A DNA stretch of 45,936 nt from NCBI GenBank assembly GCA_022801435.1, contig JAAWSG010000014.1, forward strand, positions 1 to 45,936, given 5' to 3'. Both the position numbers and the translations under genes were made by a program. Below are positions 1-9,820 of the stretch, in pieces (the stretch's first letter is position 1; every line of letters begins with the position of its first letter). The notes below the pieces were generated by a model. The model did no database searches. It had not been told where the DNA came from and was given only the letters and a program-made list of their open reading frames with translations. The stretch comes from Lawsonibacter sp. (GTDB taxonomy: Bacteria > Bacillota > Clostridia > Oscillospirales > Oscillospiraceae).

Positions 1-969
1 GGTGATGTAGCCGGTCAGGTCGGGGATGGGGTGGGTCTTGTCGTCCTCGGGCATGGTGAGGATGGGGATCATGGTGATGGAGCCCTCCTTGCCCAGCTGG
101 CGGCCCGCCCGCTCGTACATGGTGGCCAGGTCGGTGTACAGGTAGCCGGGGTAGCCGCGGCGGCCCGGGACCTCCTTCTTGGCCGCGGAGACCTCCCGGA
201 GGGCCTCGGCGTAGTTGGTGATATCGGTGAGAATGACCAGCACGTGCATTCCCTTCTCAAAGGCCAGATACTCCGCGGCGGTGAGGGCCATACGGGGCGT
301 GGCGATACGCTCCACGGCGGGGTCGTTGGCCAGGTTGGTGAACAGCACGGTGCGGTCGATGGCGCCGGTGCGTCTAAACTCCTCCACGAAGAAGTTGGAC
401 TCCTCGAAGGTGATGCCGATGGCGGCGAAGACCACGGCGAAGTTGGACGCCCCGTCCAGCACCTTGGCCTGGCGGGCGATCTGGGCGGCCAGGTTGGCGT
501 GGGGCAGGCCGGAGCCCGAGAAGATGGGCAGCTTCTGGCCGCGGACCAGGGTGTTCAGCCCGTCAATGGCGGAGATGCCCGTCTGGATGAACTCGTTGGG
601 GTAGTCCCGGGCGGCGGGGTTCATGGCCAGGCCGTTGATGTCCCGGTACTCGTCCGCCAGGATGGCGGGGCCGCCGTCCATGGGCTGGCCCATGCCGTTG
701 AAGACCCGGCCCAGCATATCGCCGGACACGGCCAGCTGGAGGGGGTGGCCCAGGAAGCGGATCTTGGACTCGGCCAGGTTGATGCCGGCGGAGGCCTCGA
801 ACAGCTGGACCACGGCGGTGTCGCCGTTGACCTCCAGCACCTTGCAGCGGCGGATCGTGCCATCGGTGAGCTCGATCTCGGCCAGCTCGTCATAGGTGAC
901 GCCCTGGACCCGGTTGACCACCATCAGGGGGCCGGAGATCTCTTGAATTGTCTTATACTCTCGAATCAC
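1..969 (-). CDS. ntpB: V-type ATP synthase subunit B, C-terminus cut by window edge
   Basis: Non-catalytic nucleotide-binding B subunit of the V1 head, alternating with A subunits around the rotor. 323 codons are present, of about 460 usual for the family, so roughly the last third is missing. The translation opens [19 protein letters not shown] and runs through typical B-subunit stretches ([59 protein letters not shown]) to DLTGYIT at the edge. The start is GTG at 969-967, overlapping the TGA of ntpA (966-968) by three bases, so translation is probably coupled. As is known for the family, B lacks the canonical Walker A lysine motif; the corresponding segment reads [13 protein letters not shown] subunit D gene would be expected just outside the window. 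Confidence 0.96.
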   Translation of the reverse strand, partial: MIREYKTIQEISGPLMVVNRVQGVTYDELAEIELTDGTIRRCKVLEVNGDTAVVQLFEASAGINLAESKIRFLGHPLQLAVSGDMLGRVFNGMGQPMDGGPAILADEYRDINGLAMNPAARDYPNEFIQTGISAIDGLNTLVRGQKLPIFSGSGLPHANLAAQIARQAKVLDGASNFAVVFAAIGITFEESNFFVEEFRRTGAIDRTVLFTNLANDPAVERIATPRMALTAAEYLAFEKGMHVLVILTDITNYAEALREVSAAKKEVPGRRGYPGYLYTDLATMYERAGRQLGKEGSITMIPILTMPEDDKTHPIPDLTGYIT

Positions 970-2741
970 AGCGCATCCGCTCCTTTCTCCCCAATTTCGG
1001 CGATCTCCTTCTCCATCTGGAGCTGGAGGCCGGCGTAGCTCTCCTTATACTCCCCGGGCGGGACGGACTTGGCGCGGCCGATGCCCTCCCGGGAGGGGAT
1101 ATCAAACAGATCGGTGAGGGAACCGCCCTTCTCGGCGGCGGCCCGGCACTGGATGTCGTAGTCCCGGATCAGCGCCAGCATACGGGACTGCCGGTCGTAC
1201 TCGGAGTAGGAGTCGATGTCCACAAAGGAGTTCTGCTGGAGGAAGTCCTCCCGGATGACCTTGGCGGTCTCCAGGGTGATCTGGTCCTTGGCGGACAGGG
1301 AGTCCTTGCCCACCAGCTGGACGATCTCGTTCAGGCTCTCCTCCTCCTGAAGGACAGCCATGGCCCACTCCCGGTTGGCCAGGAAGTCCTTGCCCAGGTT
1401 CTCGTCATACCAGGGCTTCAAGGAGTCCAGATACAGGGAGTAGGAGTTCAGCCAGTTGATGGCGGGGAAGTGGCGGCGGTAGGCCAGGGAGGCGTCCAGG
1501 GCCCAGAACACCTTGACAATGCGCATGGTGGCCTGGGAGACCGGCTCGGACAGGTCGCCGCCGGGAGGGGAGACCGCGCCCACGGCGGTGAGGGAGCCCC
1601 GGCGGTCCTCATCGGAGCCCAGGCAGGACACCGAGCCCGCCCGCTCGTAGAACTGGGCCAGGCGGGAGGACAGGTAGGCGGGGTAGCCCTCCTCGCCGGG
1701 CATCTCCTCCAGACGGCCGGACATCTCACGCAGCGCCTCGGCCCAGCGGGAGGTGGAGTCGGCGATGACCGCCACGGCGTAGCCCATGTCCCGGAAGTAC
1801 TCGGCGATGGTGATGCCGGTGTAGATGGAGGCCTCACGGGCGGCCACCGGCATGTCGGAGGTGTTGGCAATCAGGACGGTCCGCTTCATCAGGGACTCGC
1901 CGGTGCGGGGGTCCACCAGCTCGGGGAACTCCCGCAGCACGTCGGTCATCTCGTTGCCCCGCTCGCCGCAGCCGATATAGACCACCAGGTCCACGTCGGA
2001 CCACTTGGCCAGGGCGTGCTGCATCACCGTCTTGCCCGAGCCGAAGGGGCCGGGGATGGCGGCGGTCCCCCCCTTGGCCACGGGGAAGAAGGTGTCCACG
2101 ATGCGCTGGCCGGACTGGAGGGGGATGACGGGGGGATACTTGTGCTTATAGGGCCGGCCCACACGGACGGGCCACTTCTGCATCATGGACAGCTCCACCT
2201 TCTGGCCGTTGTCCTGCTCCAGGACGGCCACCGTCTCGGTGACGGTGAAGGAGCCCGACTGGATGGAGGCGATGGTCCCGCTCATTTTCGGGGGGATCAT
2301 GACCTTATGGAGGATGGAGGAGGTCTCCTGGACGGTTCCGATGACATCGCCGCCCACAACCTTATCGCCGGGCTTGACGGTGGGGGTAAAGTCCCACTTT
2401 TTCTCCCGGTCCAGGGCGGGGACCTCCACGCCGCGGGGCAGGTTGTTCCCCTTGACCTTCTGCATGATGACCTCCAGGGGGCGCTGGATGCCGTCATAGA
2501 TGTTCTCAATCAGACCGGGGCCCAGCTCCACCGACAGGGGGGCGCCGGTGGTGACCACGTCGGCGCCGGGGCCCAGGCCGGAGGTCTCCTCATAGACCTG
2601 GATGGATGCGGAGCCGCCGGTCATGGTGAGGATCTCGCCGATGAGGCGCTGCTCACCCACACGGACCACGTCCGCCATGTTGGCCTCCTCCATGCCGGTG
2701 GCCACCACCAGCGGGCCGGAGACCTTAACGATTTTTCCCAT
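966..2741 (-). CDS. ntpA: V-type ATP synthase subunit A (catalytic)
   Basis: Catalytic subunit of the V1 ATPase, 591 residues, the usual length. The N-terminal beta-barrel (about 1-75) is followed by the A-specific non-homologous region (about 110-185). The Walker A motif GPFGSGKT is at 231-238, and further on come the conserved GCGERGNE and the segments [19 protein letters not shown] and [13 protein letters not shown] AVSPPGGD. Start ATG at 2741. It is co-transcribed between ntpG (30 bp upstream) and ntpB (overlapping). It couples ATP hydrolysis or synthesis to ion movement through the I/K membrane part. Given the Na+ ligands in ntpK, the complex is inferred to be Na+-driven or Na+-pumping. 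Confidence 0.98.
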   Translation of the reverse strand: MGKIVKVSGPLVVATGMEEANMADVVRVGEQRLIGEILTMTGGSASIQVYEETSGLGPGADVVTTGAPLSVELGPGLIENIYDGIQRPLEVIMQKVKGNNLPRGVEVPALDREKKWDFTPTVKPGDKVVGGDVIGTVQETSSILHKVMIPPKMSGTIASIQSGSFTVTETVAVLEQDNGQKVELSMMQKWPVRVGRPYKHKYPPVIPLQSGQRIVDTFFPVAKGGTAAIPGPFGSGKTVMQHALAKWSDVDLVVYIGCGERGNEMTDVLREFPELVDPRTGESLMKRTVLIANTSDMPVAAREASIYTGITIAEYFRDMGYAVAVIADSTSRWAEALREMSGRLEEMPGEEGYPAYLSSRLAQFYERAGSVSCLGSDEDRRGSLTAVGAVSPPGGDLSEPVSQATMRIVKVFWALDASLAYRRHFPAINWLNSYSLYLDSLKPWYDENLGKDFLANREWAMAVLQEEESLNEIVQLVGKDSLSAKDQITLETAKVIREDFLQQNSFVDIDSYSEYDRQSRMLALIRDYDIQCRAAAEKGGSLTDLFDIPSREGIGRAKSVPPGEYKESYAGLQLQMEKEIAEIGEKGADAL

Positions 2742-2771
2742 AGGCGTTAAAACCTTCTTTCCGGGTAATTT

Positions 2772-3080
2772 TTAAAGTATATCCGCTCCGACGGCCCGCT
2801 CGACCGCCGTCTTCACATTGTCCATGCCGATACCCAGGGAGCCCTCCTTGCCGGGGATGAGGATGATGGCGGGGGTGAGGGCGTCCTTGTACCGGGCAAT
2901 CTCCTGGGGGAGCTGGGCGGCCAGCTGCTCGGTCATGTAGATGATGGCATAGTCCTCCTTTGCCATCCGGTGCAGCGCCTCCCGGGCCTGCTCGGCCGTG
3001 GCGGCGGCGCACACCTCCAGTCCCAGGGCCTTGAAGCCCAGCACGCTGTCCTGGTCCCCCATCACTGCGATCTTATACAT
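2772..3080 (-). CDS. ntpG: V-type ATP synthase subunit F (NtpG)
   Basis: Central-stalk subunit of the V-ATPase that binds subunit D inside the A3B3 head. 102 residues, normal length. It begins MYKIAVMGDQDSVLGFKALG, the typical Rossmann-like opening of this family, and contains YAIIYMTEQLA and the LTPAIILIPGKEGSLGIGMD stretch shared by F subunits. Start ATG at 3080 is preceded by a purine-rich ribosome site (AAGGGGGTGGG) directly after the ntpC stop codon. Spacing to ntpC is 12 bp and to ntpA 30 bp. Position between C and A matches the Enterococcus hirae ntpFIKECGABD order. Confidence 0.95.
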   Translation of the reverse strand: MYKIAVMGDQDSVLGFKALGLEVCAAATAEQAREALHRMAKEDYAIIYMTEQLAAQLPQEIARYKDALTPAIILIPGKEGSLGIGMDNVKTAVERAVGADIL

Positions 3081-3092
3081 CTGCCCACCCCC

Positions 3093-4079
3093 TTACACAT
3101 AGGTTTCCCGCAGCCGGCTCCGGATGGTCTCTCCATCCAGACCGGCGGCCCGGCCCGCGAAGATGGACCGGATGGCGGTGAGCTCCTGCTCCCTGGCGTA
3201 GAGGTAGCCGATCACCGCCTCCTCTCCGAAGGGGACCCGGCGGGCGGCGGCCAGGTAGGAGGTCACCGCGTTGTCACAGGCCCGCTCAAAGCCGGTGAGG
3301 GGCCCGCTGCCCGCCTGGGACAGCTTTCCGCCCAGCTCGGCGGCCTGGGCGAGGGGTCCGGAGCGGAACACCTCTCCCAAAGCCTCCCCCCGGGAGGAGG
3401 CGATGGTCTGCTCGGAGACGTTTCCCCCGGGCAGCAGGGCCTGGCGGAGGAACTCCCCCTCCCGGCCCATGCGGTGGACCCGCACGGCGGCCCGGAGATT
3501 GGCCACGTCCACCGCCAGCCGGACATAGCCCTGGAGGAAGGGGCTCTCCAGCTCCTTGGCCAGCCGGGCCATCTCCTCATAGCAGGCTCTGTCCAGGATC
3601 AGGTCGGCCCGCTGGGGGTCGCGCTCCTCCTCCAGGGCGGCGGCGGCGGACTGCATCGCTCTGCGGAAGGCGTCAGTGACTCCGCTGAGGGACTCCCTCT
3701 GCCACTCCTCCCACAGCCGCGCCCCGTCGTACCGCCCGCCGGAGAGCAGCAGCCCCGCGGGGTCGCTCCCCTTGGCCTGGGCCTTGAGGATTGCTTTGGC
3801 GTTGTGATAGTCATACTTGATCTGAAAGACCTCCACCAGCCGGGGGTCGGGGGCGGACTGCTGCATATCCCGCAAAACCTCTCCCCGGGCCTTGGCCAGC
3901 GCCGCGTCCAGGCCGGAGGCGTCGTCATAGCCGCACTCGGCCAGGATCTTCATTGCCTCTGCGTTGTCCCTGGCGTCGATCATCCGCTCCATCCGCTCCC
4001 GGTTCAGCAGCCGGTTCTCCATGGCCCGGATGCGGGCGGAGATGGCCAGATAGTCAGTATCCTTTTTTCGGTGGGACAA
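3093..4079 (-). CDS. ntpC: V-type ATP synthase subunit C
   Basis: Subunit C (AC39/d family) sits between the V1 central stalk and the K ring and acts as the socket joining V1 to Vo. 328 residues, typical length, alpha-helical and without membrane segments. Family features include the N-terminal DYLAISARIRAMENRLL, YDYHNAKAILKA and the C-terminal EAVIGYLYAREQELTAIRSI followed by the RLRETYV end. The start is a TTG at 4079 (the amino end reads SHRKKDTDY), chosen because GAGGAGGG sits about six bases upstream and no ATG in frame has a ribosome site. 38 bp separate it from ntpE. Confidence 0.94.
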   Translation of the reverse strand: MSHRKKDTDYLAISARIRAMENRLLNRERMERMIDARDNAEAMKILAECGYDDASGLDAALAKARGEVLRDMQQSAPDPRLVEVFQIKYDYHNAKAILKAQAKGSDPAGLLLSGGRYDGARLWEEWQRESLSGVTDAFRRAMQSAAAALEEERDPQRADLILDRACYEEMARLAKELESPFLQGYVRLAVDVANLRAAVRVHRMGREGEFLRQALLPGGNVSEQTIASSRGEALGEVFRSGPLAQAAELGGKLSQAGSGPLTGFERACDNAVTSYLAAARRVPFGEEAVIGYLYAREQELTAIRSIFAGRAAGLDGETIRSRLRETYV

Positions 4080-4117
4080 GCTATCCCTCCTCTCGTTGTT
4101 GCTTGGGTGACATTTTG

Positions 4118-4807
4118 TTATGCCTGGAACAGCACCTCAGCGGTCTTTTTCTCCATCTTCTCCCGCTGGAGGCGGACCAGTGTCTCGAAGGCACAGTTGA
4201 TCTCCACGTCCCCGTCCACCATGATGAAGCCGCCCTGGATCTCCCGGGTCTCCTCGCTGAGGGTGAGCATCCCCGCCCCGGTGACGGCGGCGGTGGTGGA
4301 GTGGACCAGCTTATCCACAAAGGCGCCCACCTTGGACTTGGTGACCTCGCTGGGCAGCTCGGGGGCGCGCTCCCGGACCAGCGCGTCGTTCACCGCGACC
4401 ACCACCTGCTTGCCCACCCGGGAGCGGTCCTTGGGGGAGAAGATGAGCTGCTCCTTCCCGCTGCTGCTCGCCTGGAGGGCCAGCTTGGTCAAAAGCTCGA
4501 TGTACTCCTTCTCGGGCATGGCGCACAGCTTCTCCAGCGCCAGCTCGAAGGCCTCGCCCAGCACCTCCTGCTTGGCGGCCAGCTCCAGCTTCCGCCGCTC
4601 CATCTGGGCCGCGGAGCTCAGCCGCTGCAGACGCTCGCCCGCCGCGCTCCGGCCCCGCTCCACAATCTCGTTGGCCTCCTGCCGGGCCTGCGCCTGGGCG
4701 CTGTCCCGCAGCTCCTGGAGCTTCTCCCCGGTCTGGGCGGCCAGCGCGTCTATCTCGGCCTTGGCGTCCTGGGCGATCTTGGCGGTGATTTTTTCGATTC
4801 CTTCCAT
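4118..4807 (-). CDS. ntpE: V-type ATP synthase subunit E
   Basis: Peripheral-stalk subunit E, which pairs with the small subunit encoded by the first gene of the operon to form the stator. 229 residues. The N-terminal half (about 1-110) is a long charged heptad-rich helix (for example AKAEIDALAAQTGEKLQEL and QARQEANEIVERGRSAAGER), followed by a small globular C-terminal domain ending in LQREKMEKKTAEVLFQA. Start ATG at 4807, 16 bp after the ntpK stop. Identification rests on length, the coiled-coil architecture and the operon position between K and C. Confidence 0.93.
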   Translation of the reverse strand: MEGIEKITAKIAQDAKAEIDALAAQTGEKLQELRDSAQAQARQEANEIVERGRSAAGERLQRLSSAAQMERRKLELAAKQEVLGEAFELALEKLCAMPEKEYIELLTKLALQASSSGKEQLIFSPKDRSRVGKQVVVAVNDALVRERAPELPSEVTKSKVGAFVDKLVHSTTAAVTGAGMLTLSEETREIQGGFIMVDGDVEINCAFETLVRLQREKMEKKTAEVLFQA

Positions 4808-4823
4808 ATTGAAACCCCCGGAA

Positions 4824-5372
<549 letters not shown>

Positions 5373-7310
5373 TTATTTTACTACCTTGTAGTATTTTGTG
5401 TTGAGCGCCAGGGGATTGAAGGGCTTTCCGCCGTCCTCGTAAAACCGTCCGAAGTACTCCAGGCACTGCAGGCGCATGTCGTGGACAAAGCAGCCCAGGA
5501 TATTCAGCGCGAAGTTCAGCGCGTTGCCCACCAGGGCGATGACAAAGAAAAAGAAGACGTTTCCGCTCATCGCGCCCAGGGTGTTGAACACCTGGGCCGT
5601 CACCGCGCCGGCCAGCATCAGGGCCATCAGGCGGGAGTAGGACAGGATATCGCTGAAATAGCCGGTGATGCCGTTATACAGCGAGCCGAACACCCCCATC
5701 GCCTTGCCCACAATGCCCTTCTTGCCATAGCTCTGGGTGATGACCAGCACCACCACCGCGGCGATCAGGCCGGCCTGGAGCTGTCCCAGGGCGAAGCCCG
5801 CCCCGGCCAGGATGAACACCAGGAACCACGCGCCCTCATTGCACAGCGCGGCCATGGTCTCCCCCTGTCTGATCTGCTTGTACATACTCACCGCCATGCC
5901 GGTGAAAATTTGCAGGACGCCCAGGACCAGGGCCCCCACCAGCACGTTGACCGCCTTGTCCAGGGGGTCGAAGAGCTTGGGCAGGGTGTAATCCGCCGCC
6001 TCGCCGTGGTTGAGGATTGCCAACAGCTGGGGGATCAGGTCCCCAAAGAAGCCGCCGGTAGCCGCCCCCCACAGGAAGGTGCTCACCCCGCACAGCCCCA
6101 GCAGAGGCATCATGTACTGCATAGTCGCCCCGTCCGGCTTGGCCTTTTTAATGACCACCGCCGCGGCGATCATCATAATCAGGCCATAGCCCATGTCCGC
6201 CATCATCATCCCATAGAACAGGATGAAGAAGGGGGCCATCAGGGGATTGGGGTCCAGCGTCCCGTAGGCGGGCAGGGAGTACATATCGGTGACCATGTTC
6301 AGGGGCTTGGTCAGGGGGTTGTTTTTCAGCTTCACCGGGACCTGGGGGTACTCGTCCGGGCCGGGGTCGCTGACCTCACAGGCGCAGGGATACCGGTCCA
6401 GCTCCCCCTTCAGCTTGGGCCAGACCTCCTCCGGGACCCAGCCCTCCAGCAGGAAGGTTGTTTCGGTGTCCAGCAGCTTGCCCTGGGACTCCGCCCGGCT
6501 GGCGTTCACCTGGGCCAGGTCGGACAGCTTGCGCAGGGGCTCCGCCGCCTCCCCCATGCCGGACAGGCGTTTTTCGATTTCGGCGGCCTCCGCCCTCAGA
6601 GCCTTGGCCTCCTGCCCCAGACGGTCCAGATTCTCCGACGCGGTCCCTGTCCAGTCCCGGAGGTTGGCCCGGGACCAGCCCAGCGCCTTCAGGGCCTCCA
6701 GGGCCGCCTCTGACTGGCTGCTGTGGCACATCAAAAGGCAGTACCGGAAGTCCCGGTCCGCGGACACCTCGGTCAGCTGGGCCAGCTCGCCGGCGGTCTG
6801 GAGCTCCCCCTCCGCCTGGTTCACAGGGACGGCGGCGGGCAGGGTCCCCAGCTGGATGGTCACCTGGCCGGTGGAGCCGGTCTCCAGCGGCATATCCAGC
6901 GCCGTCCAGGGGCGCAGCACCTCCTTCTGGGCGTCCAGCTTGCCCTCCTCCGCCCGGATGGCGGCCAGGCGGCGGTCCAGCGCGTTGATCTCCCCGGCCA
7001 GCTCCCGGGCGGACCGGGCCCGCTCCTGGTCGAAGAGCTCTCCCTCCCCCACGCCGGGCCTGGGCGTCAGGAATCCCGCCTTGGGCAGGGCCTTGTACCG
7101 CTTGAGCACCTCCAGGGCCCGTTCAGCACCCGTCCGCTCCTCATTGGCGGCGGCCAGCGCCCCCAGCTCCGGGTGGACCAGGCTCTGCTCCGGGCCGCTC
7201 TCCGGCTGGGTCAGCTCCACACAGCCCATCCGCTGGAGCAGCCGCAGCAGCGGCTCCCGGTCCTCGGACATGGCCACCAGGCGCAGGCGCTTCATTTTTA
7301 CGATAGCCAT
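5373..7310 (-). CDS. ntpI: V-type ATP synthase subunit I (stator membrane subunit a)
   Basis: Large stator subunit, 645 residues, normal length. The N-terminal half is cytoplasmic and rich in coiled coil (SARELAGEINALDRRLAAIR and similar). The C-terminal half, from about residue 350, has seven or eight hydrophobic segments starting near LMAPFFILFYGMMMADMGYG and including SYSRLMALMLAGAV and FALNILGCFVHDMRLQCLEY. It forms the ion half-channels against the K ring. Start ATG at 7310 overlaps by one base the TAA of the preceding small subunit (TAATGG), which implies coupled translation. 15 bp separate its stop from ntpK. Confidence 0.97.
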   Translation of the reverse strand: MAIVKMKRLRLVAMSEDREPLLRLLQRMGCVELTQPESGPEQSLVHPELGALAAANEERTGAERALEVLKRYKALPKAGFLTPRPGVGEGELFDQERARSARELAGEINALDRRLAAIRAEEGKLDAQKEVLRPWTALDMPLETGSTGQVTIQLGTLPAAVPVNQAEGELQTAGELAQLTEVSADRDFRYCLLMCHSSQSEAALEALKALGWSRANLRDWTGTASENLDRLGQEAKALRAEAAEIEKRLSGMGEAAEPLRKLSDLAQVNASRAESQGKLLDTETTFLLEGWVPEEVWPKLKGELDRYPCACEVSDPGPDEYPQVPVKLKNNPLTKPLNMVTDMYSLPAYGTLDPNPLMAPFFILFYGMMMADMGYGLIMMIAAAVVIKKAKPDGATMQYMMPLLGLCGVSTFLWGAATGGFFGDLIPQLLAILNHGEAADYTLPKLFDPLDKAVNVLVGALVLGVLQIFTGMAVSMYKQIRQGETMAALCNEGAWFLVFILAGAGFALGQLQAGLIAAVVVLVITQSYGKKGIVGKAMGVFGSLYNGITGYFSDILSYSRLMALMLAGAVTAQVFNTLGAMSGNVFFFFVIALVGNALNFALNILGCFVHDMRLQCLEYFGRFYEDGGKPFNPLALNTKYYKVVK

Positions 7311-7624
7311 TACCCTTCCACGACCCTTCCAACAATGAGCTGCGCGGCCTTTTCCAGCCGCTCCCGGGCATTTTTCTTCAGCGTCTCACAGTCCGCCGCG
7401 GCCCGCTCCAGCTCCTCCCGGGTCAGCTGGGCTGCCTTGGCCTCCGCCTCCGCCATCATCCGGCGGGCCTCCTCCTGGGCCTTGCGGCGGGCCTCGTCCA
7501 CCAGCTGCCGGGCCTCCCGCTGGGCCTCCGCCAGCTGCTGCTTGGCCTGGGCCGCCGCCGCCTCCCGGTCCGCCTTGGCCCTGGCCTCCGCCTGGGCCAC
7601 CGTCTGAATCGCTTCCAATGCCAT
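7310..7624 (-). CDS. ntpF: V-type ATPase small peripheral-stalk subunit (G/H, NtpF-like)
   Basis: First gene of the operon, 104 residues, almost entirely one charged heptad helix (AEARAKADREAAAAQAKQQL, EARRKAQEEARRMMAEAEAK). This is the partner of subunit E in the peripheral stalk. The start chosen is ATG at 7624 (MALEAIQTVAQAEARAKAD), preceded by AGGTGG at a proper distance. An open frame continues upstream to 7660, but it would put translation within a few bases of the likely transcription start and has no ribosome site. Assignment rests on coiled-coil character and position in the ntpFIKECGAB order; sequence alone is low-complexity. Confidence 0.87.
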   Translation of the reverse strand: MALEAIQTVAQAEARAKADREAAAAQAKQQLAEAQREARQLVDEARRKAQEEARRMMAEAEAKAAQLTREELERAAADCETLKKNARERLEKAAQLIVGRVVEG

Positions 7625-7671
7625 GTGTTCACCACCTTTTTCGTTCAAAAATGAGGGCATCGCCAGCTTCT

Positions 7672-7700
7672 ATTGTAGTCATTTTTTTCTTAAATTGCAA
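7672..7700 (-). promoter_or_regulatory. Promoter of the V-ATPase operon
   Basis: On the minus strand, TTGCAA (7700-7695), a 17-base spacer and TACAAT (7677-7672), close to a housekeeping sigma promoter. The transcript would start near 7665, about 40 bases before the first gene. A 6-bp inverted repeat (TCGGGA-TTC-TCCCGA, 7728-7742) lies 28 bp upstream. Confidence 0.7.
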
Positions 7701-7752
7701 GTGTTTTTTCTGCGGACCGGACTTTTGTCGGGATTCTCCCGAAATACGGCCC

Positions 7753-7786
7753 AGGCGTCCGGCCAGAGGCTTCTGACCGGACGCCT
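7753..7786 (-). terminator. Hairpin downstream of the putative glycosidase gene
   Basis: Ten-base perfect arms AGGCGTCCGG (7753-7762) and CCGGACGCCT (7777-7786), with a further short inner stem CAGA/TCTG. It lies 7 bp past the stop codon of the gene at 7793-8908. There is no clear U-run on the minus side, so termination strength is uncertain. Confidence 0.5.
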
Positions 7787-7792
7787 GTTTGC

Positions 7793-8908
7793 TCAGTTTT
7801 CGGTTTGGAGCACCGCCTGAAGTCCCGCGGGGCTGGCCTCCCGGAGCTGGGGGACAATCTCCACCAGCCGCTCCTGGTCCAGCGCGAGCCCCGCCCCCTC
7901 CAGGGCGCTCAGGTCCCCGGTCCATACCCGTCCGGCGAACCGCTCCACCAGCTGGGGGGTGAGGCCGCTGTGCTCCGACAGGCTGTCCCCCTCCAGCCGG
8001 AGGGAGAGGGCGGTCCCATAGGGGGCCAGGGCCTGCTCCACTTGGGTCAGGAAGGACTCCACCTCCTGGGGGAAGCGGGCGGGGTCGTACCGGTCCCCCC
8101 GGGCGATGGTCTCCAGGTTCCCCTGGGTGGGGAAGGTAAAGTGCTCCAGCACAATCTCGTCAAAGCCCAGGGCGGCCAGCTCCCCGCACAGGGCGGCCAG
8201 ATATTCCTGGGCGTCCTTGCTGGCAGGGCTGAGCCACCGCAGGCCCAGCTCATCCCGCCAGTTGTACTGTCCCCGGCGCAGGGCCAGGGCGTTGTTGTGG
8301 TAGGGGGCGGCGTCATCCCGGAAGCAGCACACCCGGGCCACGGTATGGGTCTCTCCGGTGTTCCACTGCTCCAGCGCGGCGTTCACTGCGGCCGGACCGC
8401 TCACCTCGGAGCGCAGGGCGATTTTATGCTGGGAGTTCCAGGCCAGCCGCCCATCCGTCCCCTTCATCTCCAGAATCAGGGCCTGGGCCCCCTCCAGCGT
8501 CTCCAATGTGCCGGAGGCGCTTCCGCCGGTCACGGCGCTCACCGGCAGCTCATAGGCCGCCGCAGCGGACGCAGGCTCCGGGGGCTGGGGCTCAGAGGGC
8601 TGAGGGTCAGGCTGTGCGGGCTGGGCCGGGTCCTTCAGCGAGGCGTCCTCCCCGTCCGGCCCCTCGGTGTCGGTGTACGAAACATCCCCCGGCTCCTTCT
8701 GGGGGCGCTCCTGCCGCATGTTCTGAAGGAAGGGGGGCAGCTCCAGACGCAGTCCGTCGTCGGTGTAGACGATGTACTCCTGCCCAAACCAGAGTCCGGC
8801 CAGCACAAGGACCAGCACCACCGCCAGGGCGATGGCAATGAATCGTAAAATATCCGTGATGGTCCTGCGGCCCCGATAGCCGCCGACCCCTCCTCTGGAA
8901 CGGCTCAT
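7793..8908 (-). CDS. Membrane-anchored putative glycoside hydrolase (DUF4015-like)
   Basis: 371 residues. A basic N-terminus and one hydrophobic segment (about 20-42) would anchor the protein with its bulk outside. A low-complexity Pro/Gln/Glu linker follows (about 95-125), and then a TIM-barrel-like region. The segment VARVCCFRDDAAPYHNN ... LGLRWLSPASKDAQEYLAAL ... LGFDEIVLEHFTFPTQGN has the layout of the DUF4015 putative glycosyl hydrolase family (RIVVFKD, WxDP, GFDEIQFDYVRFP). In that family the final motif is usually DYVRFP; here it reads EHFTFP, so catalytic competence is unsure. It has its own promoter and a long, GC-rich 5' leader. Substrate unknown; a cell-wall or exopolysaccharide target is only a guess. 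Confidence 0.75.
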   Translation of the reverse strand: MSRSRGGVGGYRGRRTITDILRFIAIALAVVLVLVLAGLWFGQEYIVYTDDGLRLELPPFLQNMRQERPQKEPGDVSYTDTEGPDGEDASLKDPAQPAQPDPQPSEPQPPEPASAAAAYELPVSAVTGGSASGTLETLEGAQALILEMKGTDGRLAWNSQHKIALRSEVSGPAAVNAALEQWNTGETHTVARVCCFRDDAAPYHNNALALRRGQYNWRDELGLRWLSPASKDAQEYLAALCGELAALGFDEIVLEHFTFPTQGNLETIARGDRYDPARFPQEVESFLTQVEQALAPYGTALSLRLEGDSLSEHSGLTPQLVERFAGRVWTGDLSALEGAGLALDQERLVEIVPQLREASPAGLQAVLQTEN

Positions 8909-9010
8909 GTTGCTCCTCCATGGACCTGTGCCGCCGCCGGGGCGGCCGCCCAGATGTAAAATTTGGAAATAATGGTCGATTTCGTTCTATATTACTCCCT
9001 TAACCTGTAT

Positions 9011-9039
9011 ATTATATCAATTTCCGCTCCCTTTTACAA
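9011..9039 (-). promoter_or_regulatory. Promoter of the putative glycosidase gene
   Basis: Minus strand TTGTAA (9039-9034), 17-base spacer, TATAAT (9016-9011). The next start codon is at 8908, giving a leader of about 95 bases that contains the palindromic GGGCGGCCGCCC near 8941-8952. Confidence 0.65.
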
Positions 9040-9072
9040 CCACCCAGGCCGGGAAAAATCTTAATTTTTTCT

Positions 9073-9810
9073 TCAGATCACCATGCCGCCGTCCACCGCC
9101 AGCACCTGTCCGGTGATGAAGGAGGCCCGCTCCGAGGCCAGGAACTCCACCGCCTCCGCCACCTCCTCCGGCTGTCCGACGCGGCACAGGGGGGCGTCCT
9201 CCCCCAGTCCAGCCAGGACCTCCGGGCCCAGATGGCGGTTCATGTCCGTGTCGATGACCCCGGGGGCCACGCAGTTCACCCGGATACGGGAGGGCCCCAG
9301 CTCCTTGGCCAGCGCCTTGGTCAGGCCGATGACCCCCGCCTTGGCCGCGGAGTAGGGGACCTCGCAGGAGCCGCCGGTGAGCCCCCACATGGAGGACACC
9401 GTCACAATAGCTCCCCGCTGCCGCCGGACCATGCCGGGGATGGCCGCCCGGAGGGTGTAATACATCCCGTCCAGGTCCACCGACATGAGCCGCCGCCACT
9501 CCTCCGGCGGGGTGTCGGTGAGCAGGCGCTGGGGCAGGGCCACTCCGGCATTGCACACCACCGCGTCCAGAGGGCCGAGGCCGTCCTCCGCCTGCCGCAC
9601 CATGTCCTCCGCCTGTCCAGGGCGGGACACGTCCGCCTGCACGCAGACCGCCCGCGCCCCCAGCCCGGCCAGCGCCCGGACCAGGGCCTGGGCGCTGTCC
9701 CGGCTGGAGCTGTAGTGGACGGACACCTCCCACCCCCTCTGGGCAAAGACCCGCGCCGATGCCGCGCCGATGCCCCGGGAGGCCCCGGTAATCAAAACAT
9801 GTGGGGACAT
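9073..9810 (-). CDS. Short-chain dehydrogenase/reductase (FabG-like)
   Basis: NAD(P)H-dependent oxidoreductase, 245 residues. The cofactor motif TGASRGIG is at 8-15, NAG at 87-89, and the catalytic S140 (VTVSSMW), Y153 and K157 (YSAAK) are present. The C-terminal FITGQVLAVDGGMVI is typical of FabG-like SDRs. The family's structural Asn in the VNLxG position is Asp112 here (SVDLDG), a substitution in the catalytic tetrad. The ribosome site AGGAGG is formed across the TAG stop of azlD, ten bases upstream, so the gene is the third of an azlC-azlD-SDR operon. Whether it reduces a 3-oxoacyl-ACP or another carbonyl cannot be told from sequence. Confidence 0.88.
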   Translation of the reverse strand: MSPHVLITGASRGIGAASARVFAQRGWEVSVHYSSSRDSAQALVRALAGLGARAVCVQADVSRPGQAEDMVRQAEDGLGPLDAVVCNAGVALPQRLLTDTPPEEWRRLMSVDLDGMYYTLRAAIPGMVRRQRGAIVTVSSMWGLTGGSCEVPYSAAKAGVIGLTKALAKELGPSRIRVNCVAPGVIDTDMNRHLGPEVLAGLGEDAPLCRVGQPEEVAEAVEFLASERASFITGQVLAVDGGMVI

Positions 9811-9820
9811 TCCACACCTC